Shown here piece by piece: positions 46,741-55,097 of a stretch of 64,000 bases of DNA. A program made the position numbers and the translations under genes. The DNA is from Halobellus ruber (GTDB lineage Archaea; Halobacteriota; Halobacteria; Halobacteriales; Haloferacaceae). The stretch covers positions 496,001-560,000 of the forward strand of contig NZ_JACKXD010000003.1 of NCBI RefSeq assembly GCF_014212355.1. Reading direction: 5' to 3'. A model generated the notes under the pieces. The model saw nothing but the letters and a program-made list of their open reading frames with translations. It made no database searches and had not been told where the DNA came from. Each line of letters starts with the position of its first letter. The stretch's first letter is position 1.

Positions 46741-46980
46741 CTACAGCGTGTCCTCGTCGAGGTCGCCGGGGTCGGAGGCCGTATCGAAGAGGTTGTTCTC
46801 CGCGCCGTCCATGAAGTCGTCGCCGGGCTCGCTGTCGTCGACCACGTCAACGTTGTAGGCATCGATGCCCATCGTAAGCAGTTCCTCGACGGCCTGCTCC
46901 TCGGTGACGAACTCCTCGTCGACCAGCTGTTCGAACTCGCTCAACAGTTCGTCGGGGAGTGTCACTTCGACTACTGGCAT
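46741..46980 (-). CDS. DUF7120-type small protein with CopG-like N-terminus (79 aa)
   Basis: The N-terminal half, VEVTLPDELLSEFEQLVDEE FVTEEQAVEELLTMGIDAYN, resembles a ribbon-helix-helix dimer, and a variable acidic tail follows (FMDGAENNLFDTASDPGDLD). This is the pattern of haloarchaeal DUF7120. It is probably a small DNA-binding protein, with no target known. The ATG at 46980 is chosen because the frame upstream lacks family support. It lies downstream of the methyltransferase gene on the same strand, 53 bases apart. Confidence 0.7.
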   Translation of the reverse strand: MPVVEVTLPDELLSEFEQLVDEEFVTEEQAVEELLTMGIDAYNVDVVDDSEPGDDFMDGAENNLFDTASDPGDLDEDTL

Positions 46981-47033
46981 TGCAACGCCGTTCGGGCTCC
47001 TGGTACTTGAGTGACCTGCTTGGGGGGGGTAGC

Positions 47034-47735
47034 TCACGCCACCCGGGCGCCGGCGTTGATCTCGATGGTGCCAAAGACGTGTCGCGTGGTCTCGACGGCG
47101 TCCATCCGGGCGGCGAGCGCGTCGCGGGAGGCGTCGGTCCGCGTTTCGAGCTGGGCCAGGGCGTCTCCACCGGCCGCGTCGAACAGCCGTGCGTTCAGTC
47201 GGGTGAACCCCCACAGCGCTGCGTTCGCTACCCTGTTTCCCCGCGGGACGAAGTTGGCGACGGCGACGCTGTCGGCGACGTCACACCACCGGTCGACCAC
47301 GCTGCCGGCGTCCGGGAACAGCGAGGTCACGAACGTGGCGAGCACGCCGTCGGCCGTCGCAATCGGCGGGGTCGCGGCGTCACCCCGGACCAGCGACACG
47401 TTCTCCCACCCGCGGCGGTCGACGAGCCCCCGGGCCCGGCGGAGCATCGGCCCGGTGATGTCGACGCCGACGACCCGGCCGTCGGGACCGACGGCGTCCC
47501 TGAGTACGGGGAGGTTGACGCCGGGACCGCACCCGAACTCGACGACCGTGTCCCCGGGGTCGAGGCCGAGCGCCGCGACGCACCGGCGGCGGACGCCGCC
47601 GACCCCGGCCGTCGCCCGCGCGAACCAGTCGTAGAGGCGGGCCCACCGGCCGTACCCCGATCGGATCCGGTCGGCGCGACCGGCGTCCGCCGCGAGGGCG
47701 ACAGCGTTGACACCCCGCGTTGCCGGGGCGGTCAC
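47034..47735 (-). CDS. Class I SAM-dependent methyltransferase
   Basis: A 233-residue methyltransferase with motif I VVEFGCGPGVNLPVLRDAVG (about 70-90), motif II VVGVDITGPMLRRA and a post-I VSLVRGDAATPP. It has no extra domain, so the substrate is open; UbiE/menaquinone or a small metabolite is usual for this shape. The GTG at 47735 overlaps the previous gene's stop as GTGA, which both fixes the start and shows coupling to the cysteine-rich gene upstream. Confidence 0.8.
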   Translation of the reverse strand: MTAPATRGVNAVALAADAGRADRIRSGYGRWARLYDWFARATAGVGGVRRRCVAALGLDPGDTVVEFGCGPGVNLPVLRDAVGPDGRVVGVDITGPMLRRARGLVDRRGWENVSLVRGDAATPPIATADGVLATFVTSLFPDAGSVVDRWCDVADSVAVANFVPRGNRVANAALWGFTRLNARLFDAAGGDALAQLETRTDASRDALAARMDAVETTRHVFGTIEINAGARVA

Positions 47736-48499
47736 GGCGTTCCCGCCACCGCCGACGGCGGGGTCTTCGGCCACCACTGCTCGTCGCCGTCCCGCGTGAC
47801 AGTCGAGTAGCACTGTTCGGATCCGGGGCAGTCCCGCGGTCGCTGGTAGTCGATGCCGCGCTCCGCGAGGTAGGTCACGTAGCCGTCGTCGACGCGGTCC
47901 AGTTTCTCGTGGCAGACCCACTTCTCGCCGCACCGGTCGGCGGCGACGTTCCGGTACGGGCAGGTGAACGTCGTACGCTCGCCGCCGGGGCCCGAGTCGA
48001 CGTCGTCGATCCGGACGCCCACCGACCGGTAGGCGACGCGGAGCCGCCGCACCACCTGCTCGGGCGAGGAGGCTCCGAGGAACAGGCCGTGGGCCAGCGC
48101 GTACCCGAAATCGTGGAGGACGCGTTCGAGCAGCGAGCGGTTCTCGGGGCTGTCGACGAGCAGCGCCCGCAGGTCGCGGTACCACGTCGAGACCGCCGCC
48201 AGCTCGTCGACGTCCGCCGCGGCCTCGGTCAGCGCCGCCCGCCGGTCGGGGAGCGGCGCGGCGCCGTCGGTCAGCCGGAACGCCGGGACCGCCTCGACGT
48301 GTTCGAGCACGTCCTCGCGAAGGATCTCGCCGTCGGCGTACGCCGACGCGCGCCGGCGCAACTCGGGGTACCACGACTCCGCGATTCGACTGTACGCGTT
48401 GCCGAGGCGGTCGTCGGCCGCGGCGATCCGGTCGTCCGCGGGCGGCCGCGGGAACCGCTCGACGACCCGGCGCAACTCCTCGGGGTTCGGACCCGCCAT
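47732..48499 (-). CDS. Cysteine-rich conserved protein, coupled to a methyltransferase
   Basis: A 255-residue soluble protein. The first 170 residues are helical; residues about 185-245 hold five cysteines: TFTCPYRNVAADRCGEKWVC HEKLDR and RPRDCPGSEQC, with histidines nearby. The spacing C-x8-C-x5-C ... C-x5-C suggests an iron-sulfur or zinc site. I do not recognise the family. It is translationally coupled (GTGA) to the methyltransferase gene, so the two probably act in one pathway. The ATG at 48499 is the start. Confidence 0.65.
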   Translation of the reverse strand: MAGPNPEELRRVVERFPRPPADDRIAAADDRLGNAYSRIAESWYPELRRRASAYADGEILREDVLEHVEAVPAFRLTDGAAPLPDRRAALTEAAADVDELAAVSTWYRDLRALLVDSPENRSLLERVLHDFGYALAHGLFLGASSPEQVVRRLRVAYRSVGVRIDDVDSGPGGERTTFTCPYRNVAADRCGEKWVCHEKLDRVDDGYVTYLAERGIDYQRPRDCPGSEQCYSTVTRDGDEQWWPKTPPSAVAGTP

Positions 48500-48577
48500 A
48501 GCGGGGAATGCCGCGGGACGCCCTTGAATCTGCGCGTGGCGGAGGCTGCTCGAAGGGCGGCCCGCCCCCGAGCGGCG

Positions 48578-48751
48578 TCACTCCCCGGCGAAGTAGCTGG
48601 TGAAGAATCCTGAGAGGAACGCCGACACCGCGACCGAGAGCAACAGCTCCGTCCCGGAGTACCCCTCGTCGTCGTTCAGGAAGGGGTACGTCGCCGCGAC
48701 GCTGATCACGAGCGAGACGATGCCGTTGACGGTGTCCTTCGACAGGCCCAT
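48578..48751 (-). CDS. Small membrane protein (57 aa)
   Basis: MGLSKDTVNGIVSLVISVAA starts a first helix, then FLNDDEGYSGTELLLSVAVS AFLSGFFTSYFAGE forms a second. A loop with NDDEG separates them. The composition is typical of short haloarchaeal membrane proteins. No function recognised. It precedes the cysteine-rich gene on the same strand. Confidence 0.6.
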   Translation of the reverse strand: MGLSKDTVNGIVSLVISVAATYPFLNDDEGYSGTELLLSVAVSAFLSGFFTSYFAGE

Positions 48752-48813
48752 ACCTCCAGTTGCGCCGCGGGCGTAATGAGTGTGACCGCCGTCGGCCGTG
48801 GAGCCGTCACGGA

Positions 48814-48820
48814 TTTATAC
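48814..48820 (+). promoter_or_regulatory. TATA box fixing a leaderless GTG start
   Basis: TTTATAC, 23-29 bases ahead of the GTG at 48843. This spacing in haloarchaea means transcription begins at or next to the start codon, so the GTG, and not the ATG at 48798 upstream of the box, is the likely start. Confidence 0.65.
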
Positions 48821-48842
48821 TCGACAGTCGAGAATCGGAGGT

Positions 48843-49316
48843 GTGCTCACCCTTCAGACCGCGTCCGCGGAGCTCGGGTCCCAGCTTTTCACCCTGATCG
48901 TGCTCGCGCTGTCCGCCGGTCTGATCGGCGCCATCGGCGGGGCGGTCGTGCGGCGGTTCGAGGACCCCGCCGGTAAGTACCGGCTGCTGTACGTGCTCGT
49001 CCTGCTGCCGGCCACGCTCGGGGCGTACGCCTTCCTCACCCTCGCGGAGTTGGGGCCGTCGGCCGCGGCGTGGTTCGCCCTGGAGTCGGGGTTCGTCGCC
49101 GACGCCTTCGCGAACCTGGTGGAGTTTCTGGCCGCCGGGATCGTGTGGCTTACAGCCTACGCGCCGACGATCCCGAACATGCGCGACGACCGCGGGCTCG
49201 ACAGTTCGGCGTCCGACGTGTTCCAGCGGATGGCGCGGTACGTCCTGACTGCGAGTGCGATCCTCGCGGTCGTGGTCACGCCGTTCGTCGGCGCGGGCCT
49301 GCCGCTGCCGGTGTGA
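48843..49316 (+). CDS. Integral membrane protein (157 aa), unknown function
   Basis: Four predicted membrane helices: LFTLIVLALSAGLIGAIGGA, YRLLYVLVLLPATLGAYAFL, ANLVEFLAAGIVWLTAYAPT and VLTASAILAVVVTPFVGAGL. Short basic and acidic loops lie between. No family recognised. It is followed by rdfA on the same strand after 46 bases, but rdfA has its own TATA-like TAGATTTAAC, so cotranscription is uncertain. Confidence 0.65.
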   Translation: MLTLQTASAELGSQLFTLIVLALSAGLIGAIGGAVVRRFEDPAGKYRLLYVLVLLPATLGAYAFLTLAELGPSAAAWFALESGFVADAFANLVEFLAAGIVWLTAYAPTIPNMRDDRGLDSSASDVFQRMARYVLTASAILAVVVTPFVGAGLPLPV

Positions 49317-49362
49317 CCGCGGCCGTTGATAGATTTAACCGGGCGAGCGCCGAACGCCGGGT

Positions 49363-49983
49363 ATGGCCGACGAACCCGACCCGACCCGGAGCAAGGTCGG
49401 ACGGCTCATCGACGAATACGGGATGACGGGGCTCGGACAGGAGCTCGAAGCCCGGTGGCTCGGCCGCGGCCACGAGGAACAGAGCCTCCGGTCGCTGGCC
49501 GACTGGTTCAACGAACGGCTCCTCGGACGGCGGCTCGCGGCGGCCGGCCACGACCCGCTCGACGGCGAGGCCGCCAACCTCTACCGGCTGCTCTCCGATG
49601 CGGACGTCACCGCGGGCAGCCGGGTCGACGCGGAGGCGACGCTCGAGGAGTACGGCATCGACGTCGAGACGCTCCGCCGGGAGTTCGTCTCCCACCAGGC
49701 GATCCACACGTATCTGACCGACTTCCGGGGCGCCTCGAAGGACCGGTCGGCGGGTGACCGTTCGGAGAGCGTCCGGGGGACGATCCAGCGGCTCCGGAGC
49801 CGGCTCGTCGCCGTCGCCGAGAACAACCTCGATCACCTCCGGTCGGTGGGCGACCTCACGATCGGGGAGTTCACCGTCCTGCTCGAAGTCCAGGTGCTGT
49901 GTGAGGACTGCGGGGCGAGTTACCCGATCACGGAGCTGATCGACCGGGGCGGCTGCGATTGTGCGTCGGACGGCAACTCGTGA
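49363..49983 (+). CDS. rdfA: Rod-determining factor RdfA family protein
   Basis: A 206-residue protein matching haloarchaeal RdfA (HVO_2174): SKVGRLIDEYGMTGLGQELE ARWLG at the N-terminus, LRSLADWFNERLLG, then DGEAANLYRLLSDADVTAGS and REFVSHQAIHTYLTDFRGAS. The C-terminus carries CEDCGASYPI and CDCAS, a zinc-like cysteine set. RdfA is needed to form rod cells in Haloferax. A TATA-like GATTTAAC is 24-32 bases ahead of the ATG at 49363. Confidence 0.85.
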   Translation: MADEPDPTRSKVGRLIDEYGMTGLGQELEARWLGRGHEEQSLRSLADWFNERLLGRRLAAAGHDPLDGEAANLYRLLSDADVTAGSRVDAEATLEEYGIDVETLRREFVSHQAIHTYLTDFRGASKDRSAGDRSESVRGTIQRLRSRLVAVAENNLDHLRSVGDLTIGEFTVLLEVQVLCEDCGASYPITELIDRGGCDCASDGNS

Positions 49984-50236
49984 GTCGGGTGACTGTACCG
50001 GGTTCCGCCCACCGCACGGAGGGGTCGGCGACTGCGGTCGTCTACTGGAGCTGATTCCCTCGAGGCGGCCGGAGCCGCAGTTTCGGCGGTAGTCGCCCAG
50101 GGAGTGAACCGGCGAATTTCTATGTGATTTTTACGTTCTTCCGGAGTACCTTCCGAAACGACCGGCGGCCTCGCCAACAGTTTCCAACGTCGCCCCAAAC
50201 CCTCCATCCGCGTTGACAGGGGGTAGTGTGTCGTCT

Positions 50237-50520
50237 GACATCCTCCCACGAGTGAAGTCGTGGGGTTCCCGGTCACAGACCGGGCGTCCCACGCCGGGAG
50301 GTTCCCCACTCGTGGCGCCGCGCGGTGGGGTTGTGGGCCGTGCCAGTTCGGCCCCCGGCTCGGATAGCGGGCTTCATCTACCCCCGCAAGGGGTGCATAT
50401 CCTTACCCGAGACTCGGCAACATCACCTACAACACGAACCGTCGTAGTCGGTTCGGGCGGTGTCAGATTCATCCCACACATAAAGCCGTTGGCTTTCTCC
50501 TCGAACCATTGTAAGGAAGC
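50237..50520 (-). mobile_element. Remnant of an IS200/IS605-type (IS1341, TnpB) element, right end
   Basis: GACATCCTCCCACGAGTGAA GTCGTGGGG near 50237-50266 is the well-known end hairpin of haloarchaeal TnpB elements (on the minus strand ...CGTGGGAGGATGTC), which is also the scaffold of the omega RNA. On the same strand a short frame upstream ends at 50374 with TTTVRVVGDVAESRVRICTP CGGR, similar to the variable C-terminal tail of such TnpB proteins. The rest of tnpB, including the RuvC and zinc-finger parts, is gone. The hairpin call is firm; the protein fragment is tentative. Confidence 0.6.
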
Positions 50521-50637
50521 AATCAAAGCGATCCAACGAATCGACCGCTGGCTGTCGTCAGGTCGGGACGCCCTCCGATGGTTCGTTGCCGCCCTTCGGG
50601 CCGGTATGCACTTATCCGCGCCGACGTTGGATCCTGT

Positions 50638-50985
50638 ATGCCGACCGTTTCGTTCGGGGACAGCGAGATCGACTGCGAGGAGGGAGCGGTGCTTCGGGAC
50701 GTCCTGCTCGACAGCGGCGTATCACCGCACAACGGGACCGCGGACACGCTCAACTGCCGCGGTCACGGAACCTGCGGGACGTGCGCGGTCGAGATCAGGT
50801 CTGAGGCTGCCGACACCGCCGACCCGCCGGTGAGTGCTGTCGGGACCGTCGAACGCGGCCGACTTTCGATCCCGCCGCACGATTCCGGCTCGGGACTCAG
50901 ACTCGCCTGTCAGACGCGCGTTTACGCCGACATCGAGGTGACGAAACATCCCGGATTCTGGGGTCACCGAGTGGGCGAAGAGTAG
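50638..50985 (+). CDS. 2Fe-2S ferredoxin
   Basis: A 115-residue plant-type ferredoxin. The cluster cysteines are in LNCRGHGTCGTCAVEI (C-x5-C-x2-C) and LRLACQTRVY. The N-terminal EIDCEEGAVLRDVLLDSGVS is the usual beta-grasp start. It ends KHPGFWGHR, a tail seen in short haloarchaeal ferredoxins. A TATA-like CTTATCC 21-27 bases ahead of the ATG suggests a leaderless gene. It is probably a soluble electron carrier; partner unknown. Confidence 0.82.
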   Translation: MPTVSFGDSEIDCEEGAVLRDVLLDSGVSPHNGTADTLNCRGHGTCGTCAVEIRSEAADTADPPVSAVGTVERGRLSIPPHDSGSGLRLACQTRVYADIEVTKHPGFWGHRVGEE

Positions 50986-51100
50986 CCCCGGGAGTCCGAG
51001 GCTGTACTGTCGGCTGCAACGGACGGCCGATGACGACCGACCGCTTTTCTGTATAGCATACACTGGTTTATTTCTCGCACTGCCGTGAAATCGAGGATCC

Positions 51101-51631
51101 CTACCTGCCGAGTCCGCCCAGCAGGCCGTCGTTGGAGTCTTCGTCCGGGTCATCCTCTACTTCGGCGTCGGGCTCCGCCGCCTCGTCGTCCTCCGAGGCG
51201 GAAGGCGTCTCCGCGTGGCACGTGACGGTGACCGGGTCACCCTCGTAGGTCGTCTCGACGGCCCACACCCGACCGCACCCGAGTATCGTCCGCCACTCCT
51301 CGCCGTCGCGTTGTGAGACCGACACCAGAATCTCGTCGGTCTCGGTGTCGCGGCCCGCGTACTCCACCCGGAGGAGCTCGCCGTAGACGTTGAGTCCGAA
51401 CGGCGAGTCGAGCCGGGCCGGGGTGGTGTCGATCCGCCCGGTGGGCCCTTCGACGACGATGTGGATCGCCGGAACGTCCTCGTCGGGCGTGGCGAACGTG
51501 ACCTCCAGGGTCGTTCCGTCGACGGCGACTTCCTGTACGTCGACGTAGGATGCCGAACGGTCGGTCGCGTCCGCCACCCGCTTTCGGAGCGGTTCCAGCG
51601 GGATCCGGACGGTCTCGGGTGAGTCTGCCAT
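51101..51631 (-). CDS. Hypothetical protein with an acidic tail (176 aa)
   Basis: The first 140 residues look like a beta-rich domain (ASYVDVQEVAVDGTTLEVTF, IHIVVEGPTGRIDTTPARLD, FGLNVYGELLRVEYAGRDTE, VTVTCHAETP). A low-complexity Glu/Asp stretch follows, ending in GLLGGLGR. No signal peptide or metal site is clear; two cysteines (LGCGRVW, VTCHAE) occur. I do not recognise the family. It precedes nothing on its strand within 100 bases. Confidence 0.55.
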   Translation of the reverse strand: MADSPETVRIPLEPLRKRVADATDRSASYVDVQEVAVDGTTLEVTFATPDEDVPAIHIVVEGPTGRIDTTPARLDSPFGLNVYGELLRVEYAGRDTETDEILVSVSQRDGEEWRTILGCGRVWAVETTYEGDPVTVTCHAETPSASEDDEAAEPDAEVEDDPDEDSNDGLLGGLGR

Positions 51632-51736
51632 CGGTTCCGACTGCTACGCCGGGCGAACGTATGACTTCTCCGGCATCGGCCGGAGGATACAGTTTATGCT
51701 GCTATACAGAATCCGGTGGTTCTCGGTGCGAGGGGT

Positions 51737-52864
51737 TCACCACCCGGTCTCCCGGAGGCCGGCCAGGAGTCGGTCGACGTCCTCAGGGGTGTTGTAGACG
51801 TGTAGCGACGCCCGAACGGCGCCCGGGGGGTCGGGCAACGACCGGACCACGACGCCGTACTCCTCGCGGAGGCGGTCCACCGTCGACTGGGGGTCGTCGA
51901 CGCGGACGGTCACGAGCCCCGACTCCGGGTCTGCGGGGGTGTACAGTCGGTCGGCCGGGACCCCGTCGACGAACCGCTCGGCGAGGTCCTCGATGTGTGC
52001 GTCGATGGTGTCGAGTCCGACGTCGTCCAGCAGGTCGATCGACGCCGACAGCGCGGCGTAGGGCGCGGGACTGGTGGTCCCGACCTCGAACCGGGCCGCG
52101 CCGGGTTTCAGTTCGTATGCGTCCGCCTCCGGATCCGCGACGCTCCGGTAGCCGATCCCTCCGGGTTCGAACTCGCCGACCACGTCGCCGTCGACGTAGA
52201 GAAAACCCGCCCCCCAGACGCCGAGCATCCACTTGTGGCTGGCCATCGCGACCGCGTCGGCCCCCCACTCGGTGACGTCGAGCGGGGTCTGCCCGGGGAT
52301 CTGCACGGCGTCGACGAGCACGTACGCCCCGGCGTCGTGGGCCTCCGCGACCAGTTCCGACACCGGGAGGTACGTCCCGTAGTTCCAGGTCAGCGCGCTC
52401 AGACAGACGAGTTTCGCGTCGGCGACGGCATCGCGATACGCCTCGCGGTCGATCCGGCCGTCGGTAGTGGGCACGACCCGCACCTCACATCCCCGTCGCT
52501 CCAGTCGCTGCCAGGGCAGGACGCCCGCCGGGTGTTCGAGGTCGGTCCGGACGATGGCGTCCCCCGGCTCCCAGTCGATCCCGCCGGCGATCCGCGCGAT
52601 CCCGTCGCTCGTGCTCTGTGTCAGTGCGATCTCCTCGGTATCGGCGCCGAGGAAGTCCGCGACGTGGGCCCGGACGTCCTCGTAGAGATCGAAGGCGTGC
52701 GGGTACGGTCCCGGGTCGCTCGCCGCACCCCACTCGTGGGCCTCGATCCCGCGCTGTGCCGCCTCGACGACCTTCCGGGGACTGGGGCCGCTCGCACCGG
52801 TGTTGAGGTAGCGGACGTCCTCGAACACCGGCACGGTGGCTCTCACGTCTGCTGGCGTGGTCAT
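51737..52864 (-). CDS. Class V aminotransferase (PLP-dependent)
   Basis: A 375-residue fold-type I enzyme. The PLP lysine is in ASHKWMLGVWGAGF (about residue 210), preceded by VLVDAVQIPGQTPLDVTEWG ADAV with the PLP Asp. N-terminal VRYLNTGASGPSPRKVVEAA and SQSTSDGIARIAGG-like ALTQSTSDGIARI are family segments. This group covers cysteine desulfurases, selenocysteine lyases and similar; without the catalytic Cys loop a desulfurase role cannot be assumed. The ATG at 52864 is used; one 9 codons earlier also exists. Confidence 0.8.
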   Translation of the reverse strand: MTTPADVRATVPVFEDVRYLNTGASGPSPRKVVEAAQRGIEAHEWGAASDPGPYPHAFDLYEDVRAHVADFLGADTEEIALTQSTSDGIARIAGGIDWEPGDAIVRTDLEHPAGVLPWQRLERRGCEVRVVPTTDGRIDREAYRDAVADAKLVCLSALTWNYGTYLPVSELVAEAHDAGAYVLVDAVQIPGQTPLDVTEWGADAVAMASHKWMLGVWGAGFLYVDGDVVGEFEPGGIGYRSVADPEADAYELKPGAARFEVGTTSPAPYAALSASIDLLDDVGLDTIDAHIEDLAERFVDGVPADRLYTPADPESGLVTVRVDDPQSTVDRLREEYGVVVRSLPDPPGAVRASLHVYNTPEDVDRLLAGLRETGW

Positions 52865-52986
52865 CGTGTCGTCGTTGAGGTACGAGTGCATATAGAACGT
52901 GCGATGCGGGTGCCGAGCGCGTCGTTCACGGGAACGTAGGCGGTAGACGAGGTGGCTGTTATCGTTTCACGCGCAGGTGCGCGACG

Positions 52987-52994
52987 CTTATATC
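52987..52994 (+). promoter_or_regulatory. TATA box ahead of the hydrolase-like membrane gene
   Basis: CTTATATC, 24-31 bases before the GTG at 53018, the spacing of a leaderless haloarchaeal promoter. It supports GTG as the start. Confidence 0.6.
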
Positions 52995-53017
52995 CTGTCG
53001 GACCGACGTGAACAGAC

Positions 53018-53986
53018 GTGTTTGTCGGCCACGGGCTGTTGGTGTTCGCGCTCGCGGTGTTCGCCGCGGAGTGGCGGGGCTGGTCGTCCCGGCGCGCGTT
53101 GACACTCGGCGTCGCGGCGGGGACGTTCGCGACCCTGCCCGACGTCGACGTGCTCTACGCCGTGATCGCGATCGACGGCGGCCGGGTCCTCGGCGGCGGC
53201 GTCACGGCGGAGGTGTTCTGGAGCGCCGCGAACTCGGTCCACCGGTCGATGACCCACTCGCTGATCGTCGCGGCGGTCGCCGGCCCCGCGCTCGGCGCCT
53301 GGAGCAGCCGGGGGAGCCGGACGTGCCACGGCCTCGCACTCGTGGGACTAGTCGGGCTCGTCGCGGTCGCGGTCGTCGTGAGCGGGACCCTCGGCGGGAT
53401 CGTGATGGGCGCGTTCGTCGTGGTCGGTCTCGCGACGGCGACCGCGTGTCGCCGGTGGACCGACCTCCCGCCGAGGCTCGTCGGCATAGCCGCCACCGCC
53501 GGGCTGGCATCGCACCCGTGGGGCGACCTCCTGACCGGCCAGCCCCCGCAGCTGTTCTACCCGTTCGACACCGGCGTGTTGAGTGCCCGCATCGCCCTCC
53601 ACAGCGACCCGACGCTGCACCTGCTGGGGGCGTTCGCGGTCGAACTCGCGACCGTGTGGCTCGCGGCGATCGCGGTCATTCGGGTCACCGACCGGTCGTG
53701 GCGGACGTTTTACCGCCCCAGCGGCGGGCTGGGGGCGACGTACAGCCTCGCCGCCCTGGTGTTGCTCCCGCCGACGCTCGAGACGTCGTTTCACTTCGTG
53801 TTCTCGATCGTCGGGCTCGGGGTCGTCTGCGCCGGGCTGTCGTGGCACCGCTCCGAGCCGGCACCGTCGGCGGTGGCGGCCACTGACGGCGGCACCGAAC
53901 GGTCGGGGTTCGACTTCGGCGCGGCCGGGCTGACCGGGATCACCGTCGCGCTGGTCGGCTACACGGTGATCTACCTCGTCGCGTAG
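53018..53986 (+). CDS. YdjM-type membrane metal-dependent hydrolase
   Basis: A 322-residue protein of the LexA-binding, inner-membrane-associated hydrolase family (YdjM/YfcA-like, PF04307). Metal-site histidines fit GHGLLVFALA at the start, TLPDVDVLYAV (Asp), SVHRSMTHSLIVAA and SHPWGDLLTGQ. About eight membrane helices lie between. Family members are thought to be lipid or carbohydrate phosphatases, but this is not settled. The gene converges with truA. Confidence 0.72.
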   Translation: MFVGHGLLVFALAVFAAEWRGWSSRRALTLGVAAGTFATLPDVDVLYAVIAIDGGRVLGGGVTAEVFWSAANSVHRSMTHSLIVAAVAGPALGAWSSRGSRTCHGLALVGLVGLVAVAVVVSGTLGGIVMGAFVVVGLATATACRRWTDLPPRLVGIAATAGLASHPWGDLLTGQPPQLFYPFDTGVLSARIALHSDPTLHLLGAFAVELATVWLAAIAVIRVTDRSWRTFYRPSGGLGATYSLAALVLLPPTLETSFHFVFSIVGLGVVCAGLSWHRSEPAPSAVAATDGGTERSGFDFGAAGLTGITVALVGYTVIYLVA

Positions 53987-54233
53987 GCCGGACGGGTCGC
54001 TCGCCGTGTAGCGTCCGAAAAATGTCCAGCGAGCGACGCCCGCCGTGCGTTCGTGTACCCCTACCCGAGACGCCCGTCGGGGTGTCGCCCGTAACCGTAC
54101 CGGAACGTTTCACGAATCGGGTAAAAATCTTGTGTGTGGCGGTCCGCCCCGAGTAGGGTGAACCTACCGACGGAGTGCCGCGGCGGTACTCGGGCGGCTA
54201 TTCGCGCCGGACCGTGGCCGGCGCCGGTTACGC

Positions 54234-55097
54234 TCAGCGCTCACTGCGCCCGCCCGAACCGGACGTCGACTCCCGAGCGACCGACGCCAGGTGGTCGGCC
54301 ACGCGGGCCCGAACCCGCGCCTCCCGCCGCCGCTCGCCGAACACCGCCGCCACCGACGCCGACGCCTCGGGGTCCCGCTCGAACGTCAGCCCCGGATACG
54401 AAACGCCGGTCAACAGAAGCGGCTCGGGGGCGGCCGTCGGAACCCCCTCCGGGCCGTCGAGGGGGTCGGCGCCGAGCAGTCGACGCACCCATTCGAGGGG
54501 GCGGCTCCCGGCGCCGACGCCCCTGACGACCGAGGCGATCCGGCGGACCAGATGCCGGGGGAACCCGTCGGCCGCGGCGCGGATCCGCAGGAAATCGCCG
54601 TCGCGGTCGACGTCGACCGAGAGGTCCCGAACCGTCCCCGCGGTGTCGGTCGTGAGGTTGTGGAAGTCGTGTTCGCCCCGCAAGGCCGCGGCGGCAGCGC
54701 GGGCACGGTCGTCGTCGAGGGCTGGCCCATAGAGGTGGTAGACGTACGTCCGGCGGGTCGCGTCGTGAGTCGCGTGGAAGCCCTCAGGCGCCGGCGCCGA
54801 CGCCCACGCCCGGACGTCGGCCGGGAGTTCGCCGTTCAGCGCCCGCGGGGTACACCACTCGGGGCACTCGATCGCGACGGTCTGGGCCGTCGCCGACACG
54901 CCGGCGTCGGTGCGGCCGGCCGCGGCGTACCCCTCGGGGCGGTCCTGCGCCGACCGGTCGAACACCCCCAGCCGATCGAGCGCGTCGAACAGCGCGTCCT
55001 CGACGGTCGGGACCGTGGGCTGGCGCTGAAAGCCGTGGAACGGCCGGCCGTCGTAGGCGAGCCGGAAGGCGCGCAGGCGGTTCTCCCGGCTACTCAT
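54234..55097 (-). CDS. truA: tRNA pseudouridine(38-40) synthase TruA
   Basis: A 287-residue TruA. The catalytic Asp is in AAAGRTDAGVSA near residue 63. Other segments: RLAYDGRPFHGFQRQP at the N-terminus, RALNGELPADVRAWASAPAP, FHATHDATRRTYVYHLYG, and HDFHNLTT and FPRHLVRRIASVVRG in the C-terminal half. It modifies U38-U40 of tRNA anticodon stems. The start at 55097 overlaps the stop of the frameshifted uspA by 8 bases. Confidence 0.9.
   Translation of the reverse strand: MSSRENRLRAFRLAYDGRPFHGFQRQPTVPTVEDALFDALDRLGVFDRSAQDRPEGYAAAGRTDAGVSATAQTVAIECPEWCTPRALNGELPADVRAWASAPAPEGFHATHDATRRTYVYHLYGPALDDDRARAAAAALRGEHDFHNLTTDTAGTVRDLSVDVDRDGDFLRIRAAADGFPRHLVRRIASVVRGVGAGSRPLEWVRRLLGADPLDGPEGVPTAAPEPLLLTGVSYPGLTFERDPEASASVAAVFGERRREARVRARVADHLASVARESTSGSGGRSER

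Noticed and set aside
51003..51018. A third copy of the REP-like repeat (TACTGTCGGCTGCAAC)
   Set aside because: Only the left arm is similar, with three differences. The inner palindrome and right arm are missing.
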